Positions 1-7,349 of a stretch of DNA of 8,210 nt are shown piece after piece. This DNA comes from Acidimicrobiia bacterium (GTDB taxonomy: Bacteria > Actinomycetota > Acidimicrobiia > Spongiisociales > ZC4RG35). The notes under the pieces are model-generated. The model had not been told where the DNA came from. It searched no databases and saw nothing but the letters and a program-made list of their open reading frames with translations. The position numbers and the translations under genes are program-made. Location: contig JAICND010000047.1 in assembly GCA_025929005.1 (NCBI GenBank), positions 1 through 8,210 on the forward strand, written 5' to 3'. The stretch's first letter is position 1; each line of letters starts with the position of its first letter.

Positions 1-989
1 GCACACTCGAGAGCATCTCCGTCTTCGATTTCGTCAGCGGACGGTTGCACCACGTCGATGCTGGAGCCAACGACGATGTCGGCGAACTCTCGATTTATGT
101 CCTCCAGAGTTGGTGCGTCAGGCGCCTGGTGAATGCGTAGAACTAGCCTGCCATCGACGTAACGCTGAGAGTGATAGTTGGAATAAAAGCCGAGGATGTG
201 CCCGCCGGCCTGGTCGGCGTCGGCGACGACACTGAACAGGCACATGTCGGGTGGCGAGATCAATCCTCGCGCGACGAGAACGTCGTTGAGGAATTCGAGA
301 AGCGGTTCCCAATAGCCCGTGCCTTGAGCCTCCATCAGAACGATCGGATGCAGATCGCTCTTGCCGGTCTGCATGAGGGTGAACAACTCGAAGGCCTCAT
401 CAAGGGTTCCGAAACCGCCCGGGAACAGCGCAAACGCCGCCGACTCCTTGACAAAGGCCAGCTTGCGGGTGAAGAAGTATTTGAAGTTGACGGTCCGGGA
501 AGGATCGAGATAGAGGTTCGATTCCGGCTCGAACGGCAGGCGGATGTTGACGCCGTAGGAGTGTTCGCGGCCTGCCCCTTTGCTGCCTGCCTCCATGATT
601 CCCGGCCCGGCCCCGGTGAGGACTCCCCAGCCCTTGGCGGCCATGAGGCGAGCAAACCTCTCGGCGAGTTCATAGTTGGGATCGGTGGGGTCGAGACGGG
701 CCGATCCGAAGATGGTGACTTTGGGCTCGTCATAACGGGCAAAGACTCGCAAGAAGTAGCGCATCTCTTTTAGAGCTGTGTTAACGAGCTTGAGGTCGCC
801 CCTGGTCGGCTTATCACGATGGAGTTTCAACGCCGTCGTGATCAGCTCGGCGATCAGATCCTGGTGGGCGGCGTCGCCGGCATCGGCCACCAACTTGCGG
901 ACCCGCTCGTCGAGATCGAGATTGCCCAGGTCGTAGCCGCGCACACCCGGAACGTAGTCCGCCCGCTTGCGGGGAGCTCGTTCACCCAC
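1..989 (-). CDS. LOG-family (TIGR00730-like) Rossmann protein, C-terminus beyond window
   Basis: A continuous minus-strand frame runs from a GTG at 989 to the window edge (329 residues visible), so the C-terminus is missing. The LOG fold is clear: GSAR near residues 95-98, TGAGPGIMEA at 125-134, FTRK at 173-176 and the signature PGGFGTLDE at 190-198. Conserved Arg176 and Glu198 match the residues that LOG enzymes use to cleave the ribose-base bond of nucleoside 5'-monophosphates. The family is often mislabelled lysine decarboxylase. The protein is longer than classic LOG enzymes (about 180-200 residues), with a charged N-terminal extension of about 88 residues and at least 60 residues after the core. 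Its true substrate cannot be read from sequence. The start overlaps the upstream ATPase stop by 8 bases (GTGGGTGA) and has no Shine-Dalgarno, so translational coupling is likely. A GTG at residue 16 is an alternative start. Confidence 0.9.
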   Translation of the reverse strand, partial: MGERAPRKRADYVPGVRGYDLGNLDLDERVRKLVADAGDAAHQDLIAELITTALKLHRDKPTRGDLKLVNTALKEMRYFLRVFARYDEPKVTIFGSARLDPTDPNYELAERFARLMAAKGWGVLTGAGPGIMEAGSKGAGREHSYGVNIRLPFEPESNLYLDPSRTVNFKYFFTRKLAFVKESAAFALFPGGFGTLDEAFELFTLMQTGKSDLHPIVLMEAQGTGYWEPLLEFLNDVLVARGLISPPDMCLFSVVADADQAGGHILGFYSNYHSQRYVDGRLVLRIHQAPDAPTLEDINREFADIVVGSSIDVVQPSADEIEDGDALEC

Positions 990-1983
990 GATTGCCAAAC
1001 GGCCGGGTGGTCGGGCCCTTGCGGACCACGGCGTTCCAAACCGTCTCGTAATGGTCGCGGTCATAAAGGTCGATATGGGGAAGCACGAACTCTTCCCACG
1101 CCTTGCGGAGAGGATCAGGACGCTCCTGATGCACCCGCAAGCCGGTGGGGAGGCGATCGAGGACCGATCGCAACGACAACGGCGTCTCCACCCTGGTCGT
1201 TGTGTCCGGAACTACGAACGAGGCGTTGACCTCGCTGGCGAGACTGGCGATAGCCTCTACATAGTCCATGGCGAGAGAGGGATAGCGACGCCGCAACATG
1301 GCGATCACTTGTTCCGCCTCAGGGAAGTTCTTCTCCCAAATCACCCACCGGTCGGCGAAGGCCTTGTTGAGGGTCTGGGTGCCGGCGTAGTCGCGTATGT
1401 CGGTCGGGTTCATAGTGCCAAAGAGACGTATGTCGGACCGCAACCGGACGGTCTCGCCGTTAGGAAGGTCGAGGGCGGCGTACCGGTCGAGCAAACCGTG
1501 GAGGGCAAACAGGGTCTCGGCCCCGGCGGCATTCAACTCCGAGAGGTTCACCAGCGATGGGCCTCGCAGGGCCCTGGTGATGTCGCCGTCCTCCCATCGA
1601 CTCTCGGTCCCGCCCTTCCCGTCGCCGTGAAGGCGGGTGGAGCCGATCAGGGTGACGTCTCTCACCTCGCCGGTGAGGGGGATCCGGTAGTAGGGCAGCC
1701 CTAGCCAGGCCGCGAACTGTTCGATGTCGTGGTCTTTGCCGGTGCCCATGTGACCCCGGACGGCCACATGAAGCGGTGAGAAGCCCTCCGGGTTCTCCCG
1801 CCGCACCTGCTCCACCTGGGCGAAGCGATAGAGCATTCCGAGATCGATGTAGTGGGGGTCCGGTTCAGGGATCTTGCCGATCCTCTGATCGCGATCAGCC
1901 AGATCCTCCGGAATCGTGAACTTCTCTAATTCGATCGGCTTTCCGTCAGCCTTGGGATCCTCGAAAGTCACTGTCTCAGGCAC
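982..1983 (-). CDS. CobS/MoxR-like AAA+ ATPase with atypical Walker motifs
   Basis: A 333-residue AAA+ ATPase of the MoxR branch, closest from memory to cobaltochelatase subunit CobS. Shared features include the VRGHMGTGK P-loop (75-83), the LIGSTRL stretch after strand 2 (112-118), sensor 1 GTMNP with Asn192, and GTQTLN...ADRW with a candidate arginine finger at Arg212. Arg272 in the C-terminal helical lid may be sensor 2. The residue after the P-loop lysine is Asp84, where Ser or Thr is normal. The Walker B position normally held by Asp is Ser148, although catalytic Glu149 is kept. Such ATPases work as rings that remodel or load metal into a target through a VWA partner, and the gene just upstream encodes one. 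The GTG start has a strong AAAGGAG Shine-Dalgarno 7 bases away and overlaps the VWA gene stop by 8 bases. A cobaltochelatase role is unproven because no CobN homologue is present here. Confidence 0.9.
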   Translation of the reverse strand: MPETVTFEDPKADGKPIELEKFTIPEDLADRDQRIGKIPEPDPHYIDLGMLYRFAQVEQVRRENPEGFSPLHVAVRGHMGTGKDHDIEQFAAWLGLPYYRIPLTGEVRDVTLIGSTRLHGDGKGGTESRWEDGDITRALRGPSLVNLSELNAAGAETLFALHGLLDRYAALDLPNGETVRLRSDIRLFGTMNPTDIRDYAGTQTLNKAFADRWVIWEKNFPEAEQVIAMLRRRYPSLAMDYVEAIASLASEVNASFVVPDTTTRVETPLSLRSVLDRLPTGLRVHQERPDPLRKAWEEFVLPHIDLYDRDHYETVWNAVVRKGPTTRPFGNRG

Positions 1984-4057
1984 CCACCAACTCCTTTGTG
2001 TAATCGATCTGTACCCCGCGGGCCGGCCGTAGCCACCACGTATCCATCCCCCACAACGCCAGCCCGCGACGGAGGGCGTTGCGGGTCCCGTCGATCATCG
2101 CCCGCGTCAGGTCTTCGGGGCGGTTGACCACCTCGAACCGGTGATAGGCGTCGGTGACGGTGTCATCACCGATCCCGATCCCGAGCACCGTGGTGCCCGA
2201 TCGTTCCACCGCTTCGACCGATGCAGCCAGCGCACTCACCGAGCCGCGGGTCATCCCATCAGCAAGTATCACCAGCACCCTCACATTGGCGCCGAGCCGT
2301 CCCATCCGCTCGGCGGCGTGGATCAGGTTGAACTCGTCGACATTGGCGGCTCGCTCGAACATGGAGACTGGCGGAGAGCTTTTGGGGTTGCGCCGTGCTG
2401 CGAGGGCTGCCTGGGCCGGTTCCGAGGCCGTCCAGAACATACCCGCCAGAACGTTTTCGGCATCCCTCCAGCGACGATCGAAGGACTTGACTAGATAGTG
2501 ATTGATCGTGGTGGTGAGCCGATCGGCGGCAGTTCCGTGCGATTGGCGAAGACCCGCCGCGGTCTGGCTGGCGGCTCTCGTATAGCTCCACTCAGTGTCG
2601 TCGGGTCTGGTGGCGAATCCTCGATTGAAGAGCGCTACCTCAAAGTCGACCTGGAGCTCGTCGCAGAGACGGGCCAGGGTCACCGCTCCCATCAGCGCCG
2701 CCGCCATACCCCACGAGGTTCGATGCGAACCGTTTGTGCGGGGCTGCAACATCGAGGCGGAAGCATCGACGAGCAGGCTCACTGCATAGGAACGTCGAGT
2801 GCGCGCCGCTCTCCGCTCGTACATTCGTTGATAGAGCCCGGCCCCGATGAAGAGGGCCGCATGCGGTGACACGTCACCCTGGTCATAACCGGAGCGCAAT
2901 CCCCGCCGTTGATTAGCTGCGAAGAGCGGATAGAGCTCTCCTGAAACCTGACGCTGGGTGAGACCCCACTTGCGACTGGCCGTAGTCATCGCCGCCAGAC
3001 CCTCAGGGGCGAAGGTCGCAAAGCGGGCGGGGGCAGGTCCGACGACGAGCTTGCCGCCCATCCCCGTAGGCAGATACACGGTCGGGGCCTGGCTGACCCG
3101 CAACAGCTGATCGGTCGAGGCGTCACCGGCCAACTCGGAAGCGCCCTTGCGGTCGCTGAGACCGGCCCGGGCCTGCGCCGCCCGCCGCGTGTCCTCGTAG
3201 CTCTCGGCGTCCTTGACCGAGGGGCTGGGGAGGCGCACGAGGTCGACGCCATCGGCAGCTTTGGCGGCATCGGACTTCTCGACTGCCTTCTCCTGAGCCG
3301 CCGTTGCACTGTCGGCGAGTTTGGTGAGGAGTCCATGGCGACGGGCGATCTCCAGCAACTCCAGGGCGAGATCCAACACCTTTTCCGGGGACCTGACCCG
3401 GGCAGCTGCCTCGCATTGAGCGGTGGCTTCGTTGAGAGCCTTCTCGACGCGGGGATCGACTCGGCGCTCGAGGTTGGCTCGCTCGCAGTAGTCACCGGTC
3501 AATAGGAAGCACCCGAGGGCGAACTGACCGATCGGCCCGGCCTGTGAGAGGGCCGCCGGGAGTGCCGCCAGGTAGACGTCGGCCAACACCGAGCGGGCTC
3601 CCCGATACTTGGCCAGACCTTGCCTTTCCTGACGGGCATCTTCGAGTGAGAAGAAGAGAACCTCGCCGACGGGTCCGGCTTCCTTTTCGAGACGGTGCAG
3701 GATGGGGGGTTCGGTTCCTTCCAGGTCAGTTGAGACCAGATGGACGACTTCGTGGAGGGCCGAAGCCAGCGCCATCTCCTCGGCGGTGACCGGCGCCGCC
3801 CGGTTGGCGGCCGCCTGAAAGAGGCGGGGGTCGCACACGACTTCGTCGGGCGAGGCCGCTGACTCTGGCCCCAGGACTACCCGGAGCCGGTCGTTGCCGG
3901 ACAGCGAACGGGCGAACCGGGTCACGGCCGGTGCGACCTTCTGATACCTGCCGACCACGGCCTCGATGGCCCTCTCGTCGGGGGCCAGCATCTCCCGCAG
4001 GACCGTGTAGCGGCTGGCGGACTGGTTGCGGTCGCGCATGACCGACCATTGTCTCAT
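1976..4057 (-). CDS. CobT-like VWA-domain protein with N-terminal HExxH motif
   Basis: About 693 residues. The C-terminal third is a VWA domain resembling CobT. It has an intact MIDAS motif DASAS (431-435), the CobT-like stretch NVDEFNLIHAAERM (573-586), then LVILADG and GIGIGDD strands. The N-terminal part holds HEVVH (102-106) inside a helix, followed about 33 residues later by SLEDARQER (137-145). That is the arrangement of a zinc metalloprotease-like site with Glu139 or Asp140 as a possible third ligand. Activity is inferred, not shown. An Ala/Lys/Glu/Asp-rich linker near 245-315 separates the halves. There is no signal peptide or membrane segment, so it is probably cytosolic. It is the first gene of the operon and the likely partner of the AAA+ ATPase that follows. 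The start is uncertain: ATG 4057 is chosen, TTG 4066 has an AGGGG 11 bases upstream, and ATG 4039 is also possible. Confidence 0.88.
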   Translation of the reverse strand: MRQWSVMRDRNQSASRYTVLREMLAPDERAIEAVVGRYQKVAPAVTRFARSLSGNDRLRVVLGPESAASPDEVVCDPRLFQAAANRAAPVTAEEMALASALHEVVHLVSTDLEGTEPPILHRLEKEAGPVGEVLFFSLEDARQERQGLAKYRGARSVLADVYLAALPAALSQAGPIGQFALGCFLLTGDYCERANLERRVDPRVEKALNEATAQCEAAARVRSPEKVLDLALELLEIARRHGLLTKLADSATAAQEKAVEKSDAAKAADGVDLVRLPSPSVKDAESYEDTRRAAQARAGLSDRKGASELAGDASTDQLLRVSQAPTVYLPTGMGGKLVVGPAPARFATFAPEGLAAMTTASRKWGLTQRQVSGELYPLFAANQRRGLRSGYDQGDVSPHAALFIGAGLYQRMYERRAARTRRSYAVSLLVDASASMLQPRTNGSHRTSWGMAAALMGAVTLARLCDELQVDFEVALFNRGFATRPDDTEWSYTRAASQTAAGLRQSHGTAADRLTTTINHYLVKSFDRRWRDAENVLAGMFWTASEPAQAALAARRNPKSSPPVSMFERAANVDEFNLIHAAERMGRLGANVRVLVILADGMTRGSVSALAASVEAVERSGTTVLGIGIGDDTVTDAYHRFEVVNRPEDLTRAMIDGTRNALRRGLALWGMDTWWLRPARGVQIDYTKELVGA

Positions 4058-4090
4058 GCGGGTCAAGTCATCGGTTACCCCTGGTGGTCG

Positions 4091-4106
4091 TACACTTCCG
4101 GCCCGA
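4091..4106 (+). promoter_or_regulatory. Candidate -10 element and leaderless start for the M16 peptidase
   Basis: TACACT at 4091-4096 fits the TANNNT form of an actinobacterial -10 box and ends 10 bases before the ATG at 4107. The bases between (TTCCGGCCCGA region) hold no Shine-Dalgarno, so the transcript may begin at or just before the start codon. No convincing -35 hexamer is seen at 16-19 bases upstream. The element lies in the 49-base gap between divergent genes. Confidence 0.4.
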
Positions 4107-5357
4107 ATGCACTATGAACTGAGCGAACTTCCCAACGGACTCCGGGTCATCACCGAGTCGATGCCCTCGGTCCGATCGATCGCCATGGGTTTGTGGGTCG
4201 ATACCGGCACCCGCGATGAGCTCCCCCCCGAGGCCGGCGCATCCCATTTCCTGGAACATCTTCTCTTCAAAGGCTCCGAGCGCTACTCCGCCCGCTACAT
4301 CGCCGAAACGTTTGACGCCATCGGAGCGGAATCCAACGCCTTCACCTCTAAGGACAACACGTGCTTCTGGGCGCGGCTCTTGGATCAGGACCTGCCGGTG
4401 GGGCTCGACCTGCTCGCCGAGATGCTGCAACGCCCCGCCTTTCGGCCCAACGAGATCGACTCGGAACGCCAGGTAGTGATCGAAGAGATCAACATGAACG
4501 ACGACGATCCGTCCGATGTCGCCTTCGAGCAGTTCACCAAAGCCGTCTTCGCCGGTCACCCCCTGGAGACTCCGGTGCTGGGCACCCGCGAGTCCATCCG
4601 TGGCATGAGTCGTGACGACCTCAACGGCTATTGGGGCCGTCGTTATGGTCCGCCCTCGACGGTCCTGGCCATGGCCGGATCGATCGAACATGGGACTGCC
4701 GTCGACCTCGCCTCCAAGCTGCTGGGCGACTGGACCGGGGGAGCAAATGACCACAGGTTCTCACCTTCCGATCCGCCGGCGGCGGTGCGTCTGACTCAAC
4801 GCGAAACCGAGCAGGCGCATCTCGTGATCGGCGGGACCGGGCTTGATCGGTTCGACGAGCGCCGTTTCGCCTTCGACATTCTCAACCACATACTGGGCGG
4901 AGGGATGTCGTCGCGGTTGTTTCTCAAGATACGGGAAGAACGCGGGCTGGCCTACGCGGTGTACAGCTTCCGCCTCGCCCATGCCGACACGGGGGCCTGG
5001 GGTGTCTATGTGGGCACGACTCCTGACCAGGCCGAAACCTGTCTCGGACTCATCGAAGACGAGATCAACTCGGTCATCGAAGAAGGGATCACCGATGAGG
5101 AACTCGAGCGGGCCAAGGGCAACATGCGCGGTGGTTTGGCCATCTCGATGGAAGACGCCAACAGCCGCATGATCAGACTGGGTCGCGACGAGCTGTCCGG
5201 TGCTCCTCATCTTTCGATCGACGAACGCCTTGCCCGCCTCGATGCCGTTTCCGCTACCGAGGTGCTAACCGTGGCACGAGCGATCTTGCGTGGTCGGCGG
5301 GTCATGGGGGCAGTGGGGCCATTCAAAGACGGCGACTTGGACCGATGGGTGGCCTGA
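4107..5357 (+). CDS. M16-family zinc peptidase (mitochondrial processing peptidase beta/YmxG-like)
   Basis: A 416-residue M16 peptidase. The inverted zinc motif HFLEH is at 47-51 (His47, His51 as ligands, Glu50 as catalytic base), with the distal ligand in VIEEI (Glu126/Glu127) at the expected distance of about 75 residues. The second half carries the conserved LGGGMSSRLFLKIREERGLAY region (263-283), whose Arg and Tyr help bind substrate in this family. The length fits single-chain M16B enzymes that work as homodimers. There is no signal peptide, so it is probably cytosolic and acts on peptides or unfolded segments; the substrate is unknown. ATG 4107 is preferred over in-frame starts further upstream (4026) because family similarity begins at MHYELSELPNGLRV and a -10 box lies just ahead. 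It overlaps dapB by 13 bases. In many actinobacteria this gene lies between pnp and dapB; here pnp is absent and the upstream gene is divergent. Confidence 0.93.
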   Translation: MHYELSELPNGLRVITESMPSVRSIAMGLWVDTGTRDELPPEAGASHFLEHLLFKGSERYSARYIAETFDAIGAESNAFTSKDNTCFWARLLDQDLPVGLDLLAEMLQRPAFRPNEIDSERQVVIEEINMNDDDPSDVAFEQFTKAVFAGHPLETPVLGTRESIRGMSRDDLNGYWGRRYGPPSTVLAMAGSIEHGTAVDLASKLLGDWTGGANDHRFSPSDPPAAVRLTQRETEQAHLVIGGTGLDRFDERRFAFDILNHILGGGMSSRLFLKIREERGLAYAVYSFRLAHADTGAWGVYVGTTPDQAETCLGLIEDEINSVIEEGITDEELERAKGNMRGGLAISMEDANSRMIRLGRDELSGAPHLSIDERLARLDAVSATEVLTVARAILRGRRVMGAVGPFKDGDLDRWVA

Positions 5358-6075
5358 AGGTCGGTGTCTCCGGCGCCTCCGGGCGGATGGGAACACTGAC
5401 CTGTGAGGCGGTCGAGTCGGTCGCCGATCTCGATCTAGTAGCTCGCTATGCACCCGGGCATGGCTTCGATGACGTCCGGGCTCTGAGTGGCTGCGACGTG
5501 ATCGTCGATTTCAGCCGACCCGATGTCGTCATGGACAACCTCGCCGAGTGGCGAAAGCTGGAAGCTCATGTAGTCGTCGGCACGTCCGGGTTCGACTCGC
5601 ACCGGATCGAGGAAGTGCGGAGGGTGTGGGCGGATTCCACCCACAACTGCCTTATCGTTCCCAACTTCTCCCTGGGGGCGGTGGTGATGATGTGGATGGC
5701 AGAGAAGGTGTCCGAATACTTCACCGCCGCCGAAGTGATCGAGTTTCATCACGATCGCAAGGCCGATGCCCCATCGGGAACGGCCATTGCCACCGCCGAA
5801 CGAATGCACCCTGCCGGCACCCGGGCTGTCGAGTCAACCGAGTCGCTGGCCGGTGCCCGCGGCGCAGAGGTCGAAGGAGTCTGGATCCACTCGGTCCGGT
5901 TGCCGGGGCTGCTGGCTCACCAGGAGGTCGTTCTCGGCAACCAGGGTGAGGTGTTGACGATCCGCCACGACACCACCGACCGCGTGGCGTTTGTCCCCGG
6001 GATCCTCATCGCCATCAGGTCGATCGGGAATCTCCCCGGAGGGGTCACGGTCGGGTTGGAGGCGCTGCTAGGCCT

Positions 6076-6079
<4 letters not shown>
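5345..6079 (+). CDS. dapB: 4-hydroxy-tetrahydrodipicolinate reductase DapB
   Basis: DapB catalyses the NAD(P)H-dependent reduction of hydroxy-tetrahydrodipicolinate in the diaminopimelate/lysine pathway, which feeds peptidoglycan and protein synthesis in the cytosol. The 244-residue product matches the usual actinobacterial length. It shows the nucleotide-binding GASGRMG (10-16), VDFS (54-57), GTSG (79-82) and the substrate/catalytic segment EFHHDRKADAPSGTA (133-147), with His135/His136 and Lys139 in the expected places, then HSVRLPG. The N-terminal Rossmann part is compact. ATG 5345 lies within the end of the M16 gene (13-base overlap) with only a weak GGA upstream, suggesting coupled translation. 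No dapA follows. The next gene is convergent, and the stop codons of the two share CTAG. Confidence 0.96.
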
Positions 6080-6582
<503 letters not shown>

Positions 6583-6691
6583 GCCCTGACCTTAGGGGCA
6601 CCGTGATTCTGCGCAATCGTGTGTCGATCTTGGCCGTGACCAACCAACACACCATCTCGGCGCTGATCGGGCTTGGGAGTTGGCTCATGAG

Positions 6692-6703
6692 TAGCTTGGG
6701 CTC
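6692..6703 (+). promoter_or_regulatory. Candidate -10 element for the lipoprotein gene
   Basis: TAGCTT at 6692-6697 fits TANNNT and lies 6 bases before the GTG start at 6704. There is no Shine-Dalgarno between, which suggests a leaderless message. The perfect palindrome CTCATGAG (6684-6691) directly abuts it and could be an operator or chance. No -35 box is seen. The rest of the 121-base divergent gap back to the cyclophilin start shows nothing else clear. Confidence 0.3.
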
Positions 6704-7195
6704 GTGCTCGGTCTGAGGAGAGCAGCCCTTTTGACTGCAATGTTGCTGGCGGGTTGTGTGGCCGGGTCGGGCCCGCAGACAACGATTCCACTGACGAGTC
6801 CGCCCGATTCATCCGACGGCGGTCCCAGTTTCGAGGGCGCGCCCGCGGAGGTGAACAACCGTGCGCCGTTGTTCTACTGCGGTGCCGACATCCAGTTCCC
6901 ACCGTTCGAGGATCTGGAGCACGACCCCGGATCGGGCGATTGTTTTGAGGAGAGGCTGAAAGCCGGACTCGTGGCTGAGTGGATCAGAGTGTCAATAACG
7001 TTTGAAGGCGATCCGATTTTGAGAATCGTGCGCTTTCTTGATGACGGCACCCTCGAGCATTACATCGATTCGACCCGGGACAACTCCGGCACCCGCGCCT
7101 GGTTCTTTCAAACGTGCACGGGCTTCGACTCGATCGTGGGCGACGTGGTCAGATGCGGCGAGGCGACGCAGATCAGTCCCGAGGTAACGCGTTGA
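6704..7195 (+). CDS. Small predicted lipoprotein of unknown function
   Basis: 163 residues, family not recognised. The N-terminus is a short lipoprotein signal peptide: Arg5-Arg6, a hydrophobic stretch LLTAMLLA, then lipobox LLAGC with lipidated Cys18. A Ser/Pro/Thr/Gly-rich linker (about 19-48) follows, as in membrane-tethered exported proteins. The folded part has four further cysteines (59, 80, 138, 151), well suited to two disulfides outside the membrane, and alternating strands with a WIRVSITFEGD segment (93-103). It is therefore probably anchored on the outer face of the cytoplasmic membrane. GTG 6704 is chosen because it gives the full signal peptide; the in-frame ATG at 6740 would delete it. 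It stands alone, divergent from the cyclophilin gene and 154 bases before the next gene. Confidence 0.75.
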   Translation: MLGLRRAALLTAMLLAGCVAGSGPQTTIPLTSPPDSSDGGPSFEGAPAEVNNRAPLFYCGADIQFPPFEDLEHDPGSGDCFEERLKAGLVAEWIRVSITFEGDPILRIVRFLDDGTLEHYIDSTRDNSGTRAWFFQTCTGFDSIVGDVVRCGEATQISPEVTR

Positions 7196-7202
7196 AATTT
7201 TA

Positions 7203-7218
7203 GAGCGATCGCCCGCTC
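7203..7218 (+). terminator. Weak hairpin after the lipoprotein gene
   Basis: GAGCG, loop ATCGCC, CGCTC: a 5-bp stem starting 8 bases after the lipoprotein stop, with no T-run. It may help end that transcript, but so short a stem is close to chance in GC-rich DNA. The remaining gap to about 7315 shows nothing else I can support. Confidence 0.2.
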
Positions 7219-7315
7219 GTGGTGTAGGTGTGCCCGAGTCGACTGGTCCATAGGTGGTCGCCGCCTGGCAATGGTTGGTGTTCCCATCCTTTGTGAGGGC
7301 CAGAAGCGTCGCCCT

Positions 7316-7334
7316 GAGCCCGGGGTTCGCGGAT
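7316..7334 (+). repeat. 19-bp direct repeat, copy 1
   Basis: GAGCCCGGGGTTCGCGGAT. It matches copy 2 (8067-8085) at 18 of 19 bases, including 16 consecutive identical bases (7319-7334). It contains a nearly symmetric core (GAGCCC-G-GGGTTC). It ends one base before a candidate -10 box for the next gene, so it covers the -35 region and could be an operator. Confidence 0.6.
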
Positions 7335-7335
7335 C

Positions 7336-7349
7336 TACCATTTCTCGCA
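7336..7349 (+). promoter_or_regulatory. Candidate -10 element for the HicB/DinB-like gene
   Basis: TACCAT at 7336-7341 fits TANNNT and lies 8 bases before ATG 7350, with no Shine-Dalgarno between. This again suggests a leaderless transcript. It supports 7350 as the start over the in-frame GTG at 7254. Confidence 0.4.

Noticed and set aside
1..989. Lysine decarboxylase annotation.
   Set aside because: The PGGxGTxxE signature belongs to LOG-type phosphoribohydrolases; the decarboxylase name is a historical misannotation.
1651..1677. Alternating inverted repeats (GGTGA, TCACC, GGTGAG) that could form exclusive hairpins like an attenuator.
   Set aside because: It lies deep inside ATPase coding sequence with no leader peptide or downstream start; short GC-rich stems of this kind are expected by chance.
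967..1704. Plus-strand open frame of about 245 codons opposite the ATPase.
   Set aside because: The minus-strand frame has clear AAA+ motifs; the opposite frame has no family signal and is typical of GC-rich antisense frames.
982..4057. Naming the ATPase/VWA pair as cobaltochelatase CobS/CobT.
   Set aside because: Similarity is real, but the Walker residues differ, an HExxH motif is present and there is no CobN; the function label would be over-precise.
4223..4229. Run of seven C in the M16 gene just before the zinc motif, a possible slippage or sequencing-error site.
   Set aside because: The frame stays open and the motifs on both sides are in register, so there is no sign of frameshift.
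7205..7212. GCGATCGC octamer, the cyanobacterial HIP1 motif.
   Set aside because: A single copy only, with no enrichment noticed; chance in GC-rich DNA.
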